DNA of 64,000 nucleotides from Mangrovihabitans endophyticus (GCF_014646155.1 NZ_BMMX01000025.1:1-64000), one strand, 5' to 3'. Shown: positions 1 to 11,825, numbered from the stretch's first letter. Notes: generated from the letters alone by a model not told the origin. Numbers and translations: made by a program.

Positions 1-30
1 CTCGCCACCGACCGCCATAGCAGATCAACG

Positions 31-60
31 AAGCCGAATCCGCCAAGCTACGGCTTGTTT
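31..60 (+). terminator. Possible terminator of an off-window gene
   Basis: A 6-bp inverted repeat (AAGCCG at 31-36, CGGCTT at 51-56) is followed directly by GTTT. It could end transcription of a plus-strand gene lying left of the window. The rest of positions 1-108 holds nothing I can identify apart from the GGGGCTAGCCCC palindrome at 88-99, just beyond the metH stop codon. Confidence 0.3.
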
Positions 61-108
61 CCCAGCGGACCCTAACTACGCGGCATTGGGGCTAGCCCCC
101 GGCGCCGG

Positions 109-3681
<3,573 letters not shown>

Positions 3682-3688
3682 CGGCACT

Positions 3689-3712
3689 CCTCCTCCGCTC
3701 GAACGTCGGAGG
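3689..3712 (-). promoter_or_regulatory. Hairpin overlapping the metH Shine-Dalgarno region
   Basis: On the minus strand CCTCCG (3707-3712) can pair with CGGAGG (3692-3697), the 5' part of the purine-rich ribosome-binding stretch before the metH ATG. It would partly occlude the site and could serve as the expression platform of the leader. Seen by eye only; the folding energy was not computed. Confidence 0.4.
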
Positions 3713-3775
3713 CGCCCTTGTTTCGCGTGCCGAAGACCCCGGCTCGCCCAGGCGACCAGCGGGAACACCCACGGC

Positions 3776-3832
3776 TGCGCCTGGCTCAGGCCGAGCGTGG
3801 CGGGTCGCGCCCGTCGCAGCGCCTCTCGGCCT
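3776..3832 (-). promoter_or_regulatory. Candidate SAH riboswitch of metH
   Basis: Read on the minus strand, GGCCGAG (3825-3831) pairs with CTCGGCC (3789-3795) as the P1 stem. It is followed by the element GGCGCTGCGAC that typifies S-adenosylhomocysteine riboswitches, a short GC hairpin, and CCACGCTCGG, one base away from the usual CCAGGCTCGG. A downstream GGCGC (3777-3781) can form the pseudoknot with GCGCT. Known SAH riboswitches turn on SAH-recycling genes including metH, which fits the gene 95 nt downstream. Confidence 0.72.
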
Positions 3833-3939
3833 GTCCGGGCAAGTTTAACGGCACCCGAGGGGCGCGGGGGGCCAGCACCACCGCGGGGGGAAGGCTGACC
3901 CCCCTGACGGACGACCGCCACGCCGCCACGCTGAAAGCC

Positions 3940-4962
3940 ATGACCATCACCCTGCAACCGCCCGCCCCCGCCGCGGGCAGCGATTTCGCCGAACTCAACC
4001 GCCGCGTCAAGGCGCGCGGCCTGATGCGCCGGACGCCGTTTCATTACGCCGTACGGGTGAGCGCGATTCTCGTCACCACGGCCGCCGCGTGGGCCGCCGT
4101 GGCCACGCTCGGCGCCTCCTGGTGGACGTTGCCCGTGGCGGCCCTGATGGCGGTGACCTCGGCCCAGTCCGCGCTCATCGCGCACGACGTGGCACACCGG
4201 CAGGTGTTCCGCAGCGCCCGGCGCAGCGAACGGGCCGGGCTGATCGCCGGCAACCTGGCCATCGGCATGAGCTACGGCTGGTGGCTGGACAAGCACACCC
4301 GGCACCACAACAACCCGAACCACGACGATCTGGACCCGGACGTGGCGCCCGAGGTGCTGGTGTGGACCCCGGAGGCGGCGGCGAACCAGCACGGGCTGCG
4401 CCGCCTGATCGCCCGCCACCAGGCGCCGCTGTTCTTCCCGATGCTCACCCTGCTCGCGGTAAGCCTGCGCCGGTCCAGCATCCGGGCGCTGCGGGACGGA
4501 ACCGTACGGCGCCCCGCGCTGGAGGGCGCCGTGATGGCCGTGCACGCCGTCGCCTACCTGGGGGCGCTGCTGACGCTGCTGCCGCTGCCGCTGGCGCTCG
4601 CCTTCATCGTCGTGCACCAGGGACTGTTCGGGATCTACCTCGGCCTGACCTTCGCGCCGAACCACAAGGGCATGCCGCATCCGACCGGAGCCGAGGACTT
4701 CCTGCGCAAGCAGGTGCTCACCTCGCGCAACGTCCGCGGCGGGTGGCTCACCGACGCCGCCCTGGGCGGCCTGAACTATCAGATCGAGCACCACCTCTTC
4801 CCGGCCATGCCGGCGCCACACCTGCGCACGGCGCAGCCGATCGTCCGCGACTACTGCGCCGAGATCGGCGTCCGGTACGAGATGACCAGCCTGACCGATT
4901 CCTACCGTCAGGCCCTGCGCCACCTGCACGACGTGGGCGCGCCGCTGCGCGACGGGCGCTGA
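3940..4962 (+). CDS. Membrane fatty-acid desaturase
   Basis: The 340-residue protein has the three histidine boxes of the di-iron membrane desaturases. They are HDVAH at 82-86, HTRHH at 119-123 followed by NNPNHDD, and QIEHHLF near the C-terminus. Hydrophobic segments lie at about 40-80, 100-115 and 185-220. The family introduces a double bond into acyl chains of lipids or acyl-CoA using oxygen and an electron donor; position specificity cannot be read. The ATG at 3940 has no clear ribosome-binding site. It is divergent from metH and shares a 258-bp intergenic region with it. The downstream SDR gene begins 48 bp later on the same strand. Confidence 0.9.
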   Translation: MTITLQPPAPAAGSDFAELNRRVKARGLMRRTPFHYAVRVSAILVTTAAAWAAVATLGASWWTLPVAALMAVTSAQSALIAHDVAHRQVFRSARRSERAGLIAGNLAIGMSYGWWLDKHTRHHNNPNHDDLDPDVAPEVLVWTPEAAANQHGLRRLIARHQAPLFFPMLTLLAVSLRRSSIRALRDGTVRRPALEGAVMAVHAVAYLGALLTLLPLPLALAFIVVHQGLFGIYLGLTFAPNHKGMPHPTGAEDFLRKQVLTSRNVRGGWLTDAALGGLNYQIEHHLFPAMPAPHLRTAQPIVRDYCAEIGVRYEMTSLTDSYRQALRHLHDVGAPLRDGR

Positions 4963-4967
4963 CCGTG

Positions 4968-5000
4968 CGATCGTGCAGCCGTGTCGTGGCGGCACGATCG
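4968..5000 (+). promoter_or_regulatory. Inverted repeat ending at the SDR ribosome-binding site
   Basis: Perfect 9-bp arms CGATCGTGC (4968-4976) and GCACGATCG (4992-5000) flank a 15-nt loop. The second arm ends exactly where the GGAGG Shine-Dalgarno (5001-5005) begins. It may be an mRNA hairpin that modulates translation or a protein operator. Confidence 0.45.
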
Positions 5001-5010
5001 GGAGGCTGGG

Positions 5011-5805
5011 ATGGATCTGCAACTTCGGGACAGGGTCGCGGTGGTCACCGGCGGCAGCGTGGGGATCGGGCTCGCCGTCGCGCGGGGGCTGGCGGCCGAG
5101 GGCGCGCACCTCCTGCTGTGTGCGCGCGACGAGGAACGCCTCGGCGCGGTCGCCGGCGACCTCCGGGACGAATTCGGCGTACGCGTCGTCGGGGTGCCCG
5201 CCGACGTGGCCACCGCGGCCGGGGCGGCGGCGGTGGCCGACGCCGCCGTCCAGGCGTACGGCGGGGCGGACATCCTGATCAACAACGCCGGCACCGGCAG
5301 CGAGGAGACGATCCTCGACGCGGACGACGCGCGCTGGTACGCGTACTGGGACCTGCACGTGATGGCCGCGGTCCGGCTCGCTCGCGCCCTGGCCCCGTCG
5401 ATGAAGTCCCGCGGCGGCGGGGTAATCCTGCACAACGCGTCGATCTGCGCCAGCCAGCCGCTGGGATACGAGCCGATCTACAACGTCACCAAGGCCGCGC
5501 TGGTGATGTTCTCCAAGTGCCTGGCCGAGGAACTGATCGGCGACAACATCCGGGTCAACGCCGTCAACCCCGGCCTGGTGATGACCCCGGACTGGGAGAA
5601 GACCGCGCGGGCGCTGACCGAGGGCACCGACACGTCCTGGCAGGACCACCTGCGGCAGGTGGCCCGCGACAACGCCCCGATCGGCCGGTTCGCCGACCCG
5701 GCGGAGATCGCGAACCTGTTCGTCTTCCTGTGCTCGCCGCTGGCGAGCTACTGCGCCGGCTCCACCTACTACATCGACGGCGGGTGGCTTCGCACCACCA
5801 CCTGA
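5011..5805 (+). CDS. Short-chain dehydrogenase/reductase
   Basis: A 264-residue NAD(P)-dependent oxidoreductase with a Rossmann fold. TGGSVGIG near the N-terminus binds the cofactor, followed by NNAG, a catalytic Ser in NASICAS, and the YNVTK active-site Tyr/Lys. The C-terminal FLCSPLASYCAGSTYYIDGG is typical of classical FabG-like SDRs. The substrate is unknown. The start is ATG 5011 because GGAGG lies 5 nt before it; a GTG at 4981 in the same frame would add ten atypical residues. It lies just after the desaturase, so a role in lipid modification is possible but unproven. Confidence 0.88.
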   Translation: MDLQLRDRVAVVTGGSVGIGLAVARGLAAEGAHLLLCARDEERLGAVAGDLRDEFGVRVVGVPADVATAAGAAAVADAAVQAYGGADILINNAGTGSEETILDADDARWYAYWDLHVMAAVRLARALAPSMKSRGGGVILHNASICASQPLGYEPIYNVTKAALVMFSKCLAEELIGDNIRVNAVNPGLVMTPDWEKTARALTEGTDTSWQDHLRQVARDNAPIGRFADPAEIANLFVFLCSPLASYCAGSTYYIDGGWLRTTT

Positions 5806-5835
5806 TCGGTCCACCGACGTCCGTGGGCAGAACAC

Positions 5836-7407
5836 CTAGGCACGCGGTATGTCCCGGCGACCGAAAGCGACGGAGCCGACCAGGGTGAACCCCACGGCGA
5901 GGGCGGCCAGCGCGGCCAGGTTGCCGGCGTCGACAGCGCCCAGCGGGGGGTTCCCGATGTGCGTCGTCGGAGCGACGTCGAGCACCCACGGAGCGAGGTC
6001 CAGACTGGGGCCGAGCAAGGCGATGAACGCCGCCACGGCGTATGCCGTCCAGGTGAGCGCGAAGCCGCGCGGCCACAGGCCGTACACCGCGAGCGCGAGA
6101 CCCGCGAGCACGAACTCCGCGGGCAGGTAGTCCAGTCCCGCCCGGATGGTGGCGCCGACCTCGTCGGCGCTGCCGACCGACCAGGTGGTCGACAGCGTGA
6201 GAACCACGGTGGAGCCGACCACGATGAACGCCAGGCCGACCGCGACGACGGCGACGTGGGCCGCCAGCCACCGGAGGCGCGACAGCGTTCCGGCGAGCCG
6301 CGACTCCACGCGGCCCTCGGCCTCCTCGGCGCGCAGAGCGCCGACCGCTTGGATGACGTACCCGGTGCCGATCACCGCCAGGTAAAGCTGTGTCGCGGCG
6401 AGATAGCCGGCCAGCGGCCTGCCGGCGCCGATGCCCATGGCCTCGCCCAGGGCGGGATTGCCGGCCATCGCGTCGAGGAACTGGTGGGCCAGCGCGCCCA
6501 TCATCGCGGTGAACATGATGCCGCCGGCCAGCCAGCCCGCGGTGGCCGGACCGTGGATCCAGACCGCGAACCCGATCGGCGATCGCCGGAACCGTGTCGC
6601 CCGGGCCGGATTCGCGCCGCCACGGAGCAGGGCGCTGCCGAGGTCACGGCGAGCGGCAAGCCACACGGCCGCGCCGCCCGAGGCGAGACCGGCGACGGCC
6701 GGCAGGGCCAGCACCCACCACCGCTGCTGTTCCCCGAACGGCGCGGTCTTCTCCGCCCAGCCGAGCGGCGACAGCCACGTCAACCAGTTCCCGGCCACAT
6801 CGCCGACGCCGCGCAGGACGTACGCCGCGGCCAGCACGACCAGGCTCCACGTGTAGACGCCGCGGGCGTGCGGCACCAGTTGCGCCAGCAGGGCGGCGAG
6901 CCCGGCGAACACGGCGGCCAGCAGGCCGAGCGCCGCGCTGTAGAGGATCGCCCCGCGCGCCGGAACTCCGGCAGCCACCAGGCCCGCGGCGAACAGGATG
7001 GAGGTCGCGAGTATCGCCGCGGTGGCCACCGCGAGGGCCGCCAGAACCGGCTGGTGCCGGGCGATCCGGCCGCCGAGGATCGTCTCCCACCGCCCCGACT
7101 CCTCCTCCCGGCGTGTCGAGCCGGCGATCAGGCCGATGCCCAGCAGCGGCAGCAGGAACGAGGCCAGGAACCCGAACTCGTCCTGGATCACCCCACCGAG
7201 GCTGTCGATCCCCTCGACGCGGCCGTTGATCGCGGCGAGCGCGCTGCCGGACGTGACCGCTTCGGCATAACTGTGGATCTTGGCGGGGGTGTCGTAGAGA
7301 CCGGCGACCGCGACGGCCGTCGCGATCATGCCCGCGGCGAGGGCGATCACCCAGATCAGCGTGCGCCGACGATGCGTACGCCAGGTAATCGCGACCATGG
7401 CGCTCAT
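5836..7407 (-). CDS. ABC transporter permease, fused two-half exporter type
   Basis: A 523-residue integral membrane protein with about twelve hydrophobic segments arranged as two similar halves. This is typical of the actinobacterial ABC-2-type permeases annotated as polyketide or multidrug antibiotic exporters. It works with the ATPase encoded immediately upstream; start and stop overlap as ATGA at 7404-7407, implying translational coupling. The substrate is not apparent. Transcription converges on the SDR gene across a 30-bp gap. Confidence 0.85.
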   Translation of the reverse strand: MSAMVAITWRTHRRRTLIWVIALAAGMIATAVAVAGLYDTPAKIHSYAEAVTSGSALAAINGRVEGIDSLGGVIQDEFGFLASFLLPLLGIGLIAGSTRREEESGRWETILGGRIARHQPVLAALAVATAAILATSILFAAGLVAAGVPARGAILYSAALGLLAAVFAGLAALLAQLVPHARGVYTWSLVVLAAAYVLRGVGDVAGNWLTWLSPLGWAEKTAPFGEQQRWWVLALPAVAGLASGGAAVWLAARRDLGSALLRGGANPARATRFRRSPIGFAVWIHGPATAGWLAGGIMFTAMMGALAHQFLDAMAGNPALGEAMGIGAGRPLAGYLAATQLYLAVIGTGYVIQAVGALRAEEAEGRVESRLAGTLSRLRWLAAHVAVVAVGLAFIVVGSTVVLTLSTTWSVGSADEVGATIRAGLDYLPAEFVLAGLALAVYGLWPRGFALTWTAYAVAAFIALLGPSLDLAPWVLDVAPTTHIGNPPLGAVDAGNLAALAALAVGFTLVGSVAFGRRDIPRA

Positions 7408-8354
7408 CGGTCGGCTCCGGCGAGCGGTCCGGCCGCCTCCCGGGTGTCGGCGGCCCCGCCGTACGCGCGCAGGAACAGCGCATCGAGGCTCGGCGGAGCG
7501 ACGGTCAGGGTGTGGATCTGCGCGGCGTGCAGCCTGCCGATCGTGGTGTCGAGGTGATCCGGGTCGATGGTGAACCTGGTGTCGACATGCCCGTCGCGTT
7601 GTTTGCTGACGCAGTCGGCCACCCCGGCGGCGCCGGCCAGGCCCTCGGGTTCCCGGGCGGTGACCGCATGCACCGACGTCCGGGTGTGGCGTCGCAGGTC
7701 GGCGAGGCTGCCGGTGGTGACGGTGCGGCCCCGCCGCACGATGCTCACCCGGTCGGCCAGCGCCTCCACCTCGCCCAGGATGTGGCTGGACAGCAGCACC
7801 GTGACGCCGTCGTCCCGGCGCTCGCGCACGCACTGCTGGAAGGTCTGCTCCATCAGCGGGTCGAGTCCCGAGGTCGGCTCGTCGAGGACGAGCAGGTCGG
7901 CATCGGCGGCCAGCGCGGCCACGAGGCCGACCTTCTGACGATTGCCCTTGGAGTAGTCCCGGATCCGCTTCGTCGGATCCAGATCGAAGCGCTCGATCAG
8001 GTCGGCGCGGCGTCCCCGGTGCACCCCGCCGTGCGTGGCGCCGATCACGTCGAGACATTGACCGCCGGTCAGGCCGGGCCACAGCGCGACGTCCCCGGCG
8101 ACGTAGGCCAGCCGCCGGTGGAGCCGGGCGGCCTCGCGCCAGGGATCGGCGCCGAACAGCTCGACCCGGCCGCCGGTGGCCCGGATCAGCCCGAGCAGGA
8201 TGCGGATGGTGGTGGACTTGCCCGCCCCGTTCGGACCGAGGAATCCGTGCACCTCGCCAGGGCGAACGGTGAGATCCAGGCCGTCCAGGGCACGGACCTT
8301 TCCGAAGGTCTTCATGAGTCCCGCCAGGTGCACGATGTCGGTGGAATGACTCAC
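7404..8354 (-). CDS. ABC transporter ATP-binding protein
   Basis: A 316-residue nucleotide-binding subunit. Walker A is GPNGAGKS (about 39-46), the signature is the divergent YSKGNRQKV, and Walker B is LLVLDEPTSGLD followed by the SSHILGE switch region. The C-terminal 80 residues form the extension usual in DrrA-like exporter ATPases. The start is a GTG (8354) overlapping the TetR stop as GTGA, so regulator, ATPase and permease form one coupled unit. It powers export of an unknown hydrophobic compound. Confidence 0.9.
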   Translation of the reverse strand: MSHSTDIVHLAGLMKTFGKVRALDGLDLTVRPGEVHGFLGPNGAGKSTTIRILLGLIRATGGRVELFGADPWREAARLHRRLAYVAGDVALWPGLTGGQCLDVIGATHGGVHRGRRADLIERFDLDPTKRIRDYSKGNRQKVGLVAALAADADLLVLDEPTSGLDPLMEQTFQQCVRERRDDGVTVLLSSHILGEVEALADRVSIVRRGRTVTTGSLADLRRHTRTSVHAVTAREPEGLAGAAGVADCVSKQRDGHVDTRFTIDPDHLDTTIGRLHAAQIHTLTVAPPSLDALFLRAYGGAADTREAAGPLAGADR

Positions 8355-8989
8355 GAGGACTCCTCCCCGGGCGCGGCCACGAACGCACCCGTCATATAGA
8401 CGGCAGTCACCTCATTCGCCCACCGGGTGATGCCTTCCGGCGTGAGCGGGTCGACGCCGATCGCGGCGGCGATCGGATTCCGCAGCAGGATCAGCGCGAG
8501 GTCGTTGACCAGGAGGAACGCCGCACGCACCGCCGGGTCCGCACTCGGCCGGGCGACGCCGGTCTCGGTCATCGAATCGAGCAGCCGACGGGTGAGGGCG
8601 TACCACCGGCCGAACAGCGCCGCGCCCGCCGGATCGTTGACGAGCAACAGGCGGCGCAGGTAGGCGGGCAGCGGGGAGCCGTGCGGGAAGGCACGCGCGA
8701 ACATCTCGGCGACCGACATCCCGCCCTCTCCGGTCAGCACCTTGGACAGTTCCTGACCGTCCATGTCGAAGAGCGCATCGAAAGCCTGCGCGGCATAGCC
8801 GTCCACCGCCGCCCGCAACCCGTCCTTGCTGCCGAAGTGATGCACCACCAGCGCGGGTGACACGGCAGCCGCCGCGGCGATCTCGCGCACCGTGACGGCA
8901 TCGTGCCCCCGCTCGGCGAACAGGCGCAGCGCGGCGTTGCGGATGTTCGCCTTGGCCGTGAGGTCGCCCTCATCCGTGGCTGAACTCAT
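8351..8989 (-). CDS. TetR-family regulator of the ABC exporter
   Basis: A 212-residue one-component repressor. The N-terminal HTH (about 12-60) reads IRNAALRLFAERG...TVREIAAAAAVSPALVVHHFGSKDGL, and a ligand-binding domain follows. ATG 8989 is preferred to an upstream in-frame start because residues before it look like untranslated leader. The next two genes overlap it head to tail, so it almost certainly controls the exporter. Two inverted repeats around the start codon (8979-9014) are candidate autoregulatory operators. Confidence 0.9.
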   Translation of the reverse strand: MSSATDEGDLTAKANIRNAALRLFAERGHDAVTVREIAAAAAVSPALVVHHFGSKDGLRAAVDGYAAQAFDALFDMDGQELSKVLTGEGGMSVAEMFARAFPHGSPLPAYLRRLLLVNDPAGAALFGRWYALTRRLLDSMTETGVARPSADPAVRAAFLLVNDLALILLRNPIAAAIGVDPLTPEGITRWANEVTAVYMTGAFVAAPGEESS

Positions 8990-8996
8990 GTTCAGC
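8979..8996. promoter_or_regulatory. Palindrome over the tetR start codon
   Basis: Perfect 7-bp arms GCTGAAC (8979-8985) and GTTCAGC (8990-8996) with a 4-bp centre that contains the start codon. It is a candidate TetR operator or translational hairpin. Confidence 0.45.
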
Positions 8997-9014
8997 AGAC
9001 TAAACGCTTGGTCA
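8997..9014. promoter_or_regulatory. TetR-type operator candidate
   Basis: On the minus strand TGACCAAGC-GTTTAGTCT is an imperfect 18-bp palindrome (6 of 9 positions symmetric). It resembles operators of actinobacterial TetR repressors that sit before exporter genes. It lies between the beta-lactamase stop and the tetR start. Confidence 0.45.
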
Positions 9015-9950
9015 GCGTGCGGCAAGGAGCGTGTGCACGGCAACCTCGGCGGCCTGCGCGATGAGCGCGTTGTCGTAGTCGGCGTCCTTCTCTCCCCGGC
9101 TCGACATGATCGTGAGCACCACGGGCGCCCCGGTCGGCGGCCACAGCACGGCGATGTCGTTGCGTCCGCCGTACCCGGCGGTGCCGGTCTTGTCAGCGAC
9201 CACCCAGCCGGCCGGGACGCCGGCCCGGATGAGCTCGTCCCCGGTCGTGTTGGTTCGCATCAGGCGGGTCAGCAGGGCGCGGTCGCCGGGGGGAAGCGCG
9301 TGGCCGAGGAGGTACGCGCGCAGGTCCGCGGCGAGGGCACGCGGGGTGCTGGTATCCCGCTTGTCCCCGGGGGTGCCTTCGTTGAGCTCGGGTTCGATCC
9401 GGTCCACCTCGGTCACCCGGTCGCCGAGCGCGCGCAGGTCGGACTCCAGCACCGCCGGGCCGCCAAGCTCGGCGAACATCAGGTTGGCTGCCGTGTTGTC
9501 GCTGTACCGCAGCGCCGCGTCGATCACCTCGCCGAGCGTCATCCCCTCGGTCACGTGCTGCTCGGTTATCGGCGAGTAGGACACCAGATCGTCCTGGCCA
9601 TAGGTGATCGTCTTGGTCAGATCGGCCGGTACGGTCCGGGCCAGCAAGGCTCCGGCCAGCAGCGCCTTGCCCGTGGAGGCGTACGCGAAACGCTCATTGG
9701 CTCGATGCACCACGGCACGGCCGGTCCCGGTGTCCAGGGCGTACACCCCGAGCCGCGCGGCGAAGGTGGCTTCCAGCCGGCCGAACTCCCGGGCCGCAGC
9801 CGAAGCCGCGGGCGCCGCCGACGCGGCCGGCGTGCCGGATCGTGTCGAGACGGCGCCCGTGGATACCTCGTCCCTCTGGCACGCGCTCAGCGGCACCATG
9901 GTCAGCGCGGTCGCGGCCGTCAATGCGGTCCACCGGATATCGAAAATCAT
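9012..9950 (-). CDS. Class A serine beta-lactamase, lipoprotein
   Basis: A 312-residue exported enzyme hydrolysing beta-lactam rings. The full class A set is present: active-site S92-T-G-K95, S150-D-N152, the omega-loop E186-P-E-L-N190, and K254-T-G. The N-terminus is a lipoprotein signal with LSAC, predicting lipid attachment at Cys24 on the outer face of the membrane. An Ala/Ser-rich linker (about 30-55) follows. ATG 9950 was chosen because the signal peptide begins there. It is 22 bp upstream of tetR on the same strand, so it may be co-transcribed with the exporter unit. Confidence 0.93.
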   Translation of the reverse strand: MIFDIRWTALTAATALTMVPLSACQRDEVSTGAVSTRSGTPAASAAPAASAAAREFGRLEATFAARLGVYALDTGTGRAVVHRANERFAYASTGKALLAGALLARTVPADLTKTITYGQDDLVSYSPITEQHVTEGMTLGEVIDAALRYSDNTAANLMFAELGGPAVLESDLRALGDRVTEVDRIEPELNEGTPGDKRDTSTPRALAADLRAYLLGHALPPGDRALLTRLMRTNTTGDELIRAGVPAGWVVADKTGTAGYGGRNDIAVLWPPTGAPVVLTIMSSRGEKDADYDNALIAQAAEVAVHTLLAAR

Positions 9951-10007
9951 GCACTGCACTGTGGCATCCCGGCGCACGCGGCCCGCTTCGCCGCCGGTTG
10001 CCGCAGA

Positions 10008-10901
10008 TCACCCAGCCGATGGCGGCGCCTCCGCGGGGATGTCCATGGTGCCGCTGCCGACGACGACCGCACACCCGCCGACGATCACCTCCGTGAGCTC
10101 CCCGTTCTCCCGGTGCGCCGTGCCGTGCAAGGTGCTCGGGCGGCCCATCGCCACCCCCTGGGTGATGGTCAGACGGTGGGTTCCGTGGCGCCGGGGCGAC
10201 CGGTGCGCGAGGCTGGCGACCAGGGAGGCCGCCGCCGAGCCGGTGGCCGGGTCCTCGTCGACGCCCATGCCCGGTGCGAACAAGCGGGCATACACGCGGG
10301 CGGCGTCACCGAGGTCACCGGCGAAGAGGTACAGGTGGGGTGACCAGCCGCCGGCGATCGAGGACTGCCACGCGGACCGGTCGAGCCGGGCTTGGTCGAC
10401 CAGGTCCGGACTGGCCAGCCGGATGAAGCAGTACCGCAGTCCGATGCCCGCGTACCAACTGTCCACGATGGCGTCGCCGGGCAGGTCGAGGGCTGCGGCC
10501 AACGTCGTCGCCGACGGCGTCTCGTCGGTGCTTTCGTACGGCGGCGCCGGCAAGTGCAGCCGGATCGTCTCACCGTCGACGTTGACGGGGACCGGACCGA
10601 TGCCCTGCTCGAAGGTGAAGGCCCGCCGGCCCGGCCCGGATCCGGCCAGGACGGCGGCCGTGCCGATGGTCGGATGGCCGGCGAACGGCAACTCCTGGAC
10701 GGGCGTGAATATCCGGACCCGGCAACTGTGCGCCGGGTCGCGGGGCGGCAACACGAAGGTGGTCTCGGAGAAGTTGAACTCGCGAGCCAGGCGCTGCATG
10801 GTCTGCGCACCCATGCCGGAGGCGTCCGGGAAGACCGCCAGTTGGTTGCCGCCGAACGGGCGGTCGCTGAACACGTCGACCAGGGCGAAGGCGTACCCCA
10901 T
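10008..10901 (-). CDS. PhzF-family isomerase-like protein
   Basis: A 297-residue protein of the PhzF/YHI9 family, which has a diaminopimelate-epimerase fold. The family acid/base residue is Glu46 in FNFSETTFVL, and FAGHPTIGTA is the conserved glycine-rich turn. A matching second-half motif, GVDEDPATGSAA, is present. Substrates are known for few members (phenazine PhzF). Nothing here suggests phenazine synthesis, so this is probably a stand-alone metabolic isomerase. It starts 3 nt after the ridA-like stop codon, in one operon with ridA and marR. Confidence 0.88.
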   Translation of the reverse strand: MGYAFALVDVFSDRPFGGNQLAVFPDASGMGAQTMQRLAREFNFSETTFVLPPRDPAHSCRVRIFTPVQELPFAGHPTIGTAAVLAGSGPGRRAFTFEQGIGPVPVNVDGETIRLHLPAPPYESTDETPSATTLAAALDLPGDAIVDSWYAGIGLRYCFIRLASPDLVDQARLDRSAWQSSIAGGWSPHLYLFAGDLGDAARVYARLFAPGMGVDEDPATGSAAASLVASLAHRSPRRHGTHRLTITQGVAMGRPSTLHGTAHRENGELTEVIVGGCAVVVGSGTMDIPAEAPPSAG

Positions 10902-10904
10902 GAG

Positions 10905-11282
10905 TCAGGCCACCACCAAGTCCATCTCGACGCTTGCCCCGAGTGGCAGGGCCGCAACGCCGATCGCGGTGCGGGCCGGATAGGGGGCGGTGAAGTGCTT
11001 GCCGTACTCCTCGTTCATCGCCGCGAAGTCGGTCATGTCCGTCAGGTAGACGCCGACGCGGACGACGTCGGCGAGACTCTTGCCGGCCGCCTCCAGCACG
11101 GCCGCGAGGTTCCTGAGAATCTGTTCGGTCTGCCGGCCGGCGTCCCCCTCGATCAGCCTTCCGGTGGCCGGATCCTGCGCCACCTGTCCACTCAAGAACA
11201 GCAGGTCGCCGCCGTGTACGGCCATCGAGAACGGGCCCACCGGTGCGGGCAGTCCCTCGGCGGTGATCGCGATACGGACCAT
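10905..11282 (-). CDS. RidA-family enamine/imine deaminase
   Basis: A 125-residue protein of normal length for the YjgF/YER057c/UK114 family. These proteins hydrolyse reactive enamines and imines such as 2-aminoacrylate formed by PLP enzymes. The catalytic-site Arg104 sits in YPARTAIGV, and the N-terminus PVGPFSMAV and GQVAQDP are typical. AGGAGAA precedes ATG 11282. It follows the marR-like gene by 47 bp and is nearly fused to phzF-like, so MarR probably controls both. Confidence 0.9.
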   Translation of the reverse strand: MVRIAITAEGLPAPVGPFSMAVHGGDLLFLSGQVAQDPATGRLIEGDAGRQTEQILRNLAAVLEAAGKSLADVVRVGVYLTDMTDFAAMNEEYGKHFTAPYPARTAIGVAALPLGASVEMDLVVA

Positions 11283-11329
11283 GGTCAGGTTCTCCTCTCG
11301 ACGGGTGCCGGCCCTGTCCCGAACGCCGA

Positions 11330-11767
11330 TCAGGGCGGGGACAGGCGGTCACCGCTGGCTTGCAGCCGATGCAGCCGCTCCAGCAGGGCATCGATGTCGG
11401 TGCCGCCGAAATCGTCGGCGAGCCGCTGCTGCACGTCTTTCCATAGTGGAAACGCCTGCGCGCGCTTGCGCGCACCGAGCTCGGTCAGGCGAAGAACCCG
11501 CCGACGCCGATCCGAGCCGGGCACCATGTCGACCAGTCCGGCGTCGATGAGGGGTGCCGCCTCGCGCGTGCACGTCGTGCGCTCCATCCCCAACCGCCGG
11601 GCCAGGTGACTGACGGACATCGGTCCCTCGTCGGCCAACCGGGACAGGATGCTGTAGCCGGTCACCCGCATCCCGACCGCGGCGAGGGCGCGGTCGTACA
11701 ACCGGTTGATCGACCGGGTGGCCATCCGCAACGAGGTGCACACGCACGAGGACTCCGCTGGCTCCAC
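11330..11767 (-). CDS. MarR-family regulator
   Basis: A winged-helix regulator of about 145 residues; the core MSVSHLARRLGMERTTCTREAAPLIDAGLV and the wing around GSDRRRRVLRLTELG are clear. I place the start at GTG 11767. A TTG at 11791 would put the perfect palindrome at 11776-11787 inside the coding region. The palindrome contains a TATA-like -10 sequence, suggesting a leaderless, self-repressed transcript. It heads the ridA-phzF operon. Confidence 0.85.
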   Translation of the reverse strand: MEPAESSCVCTSLRMATRSINRLYDRALAAVGMRVTGYSILSRLADEGPMSVSHLARRLGMERTTCTREAAPLIDAGLVDMVPGSDRRRRVLRLTELGARKRAQAFPLWKDVQQRLADDFGGTDIDALLERLHRLQASGDRLSPP

Positions 11768-11775
11768 GGCGATGA

Positions 11776-11787
11776 GTGTATATACAC
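11776..11787. promoter_or_regulatory. MarR autoregulatory operator candidate
   Basis: GTGTATATACAC is a perfect 12-bp palindrome 8 bp before the preferred marR start. It also supplies the only good -10-like sequence of this promoter, so MarR binding would block it. Confidence 0.55.
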
Positions 11788-11825
11788 CCAATGCGTTTGA
11801 CCAGCCTCTGCCGGGATCGCAGGGA

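Noticed and set aside
10008..10901. Phenazine biosynthesis cluster around the PhzF-like gene
   Set aside because: No other phz genes are present; only RidA and MarR neighbours.
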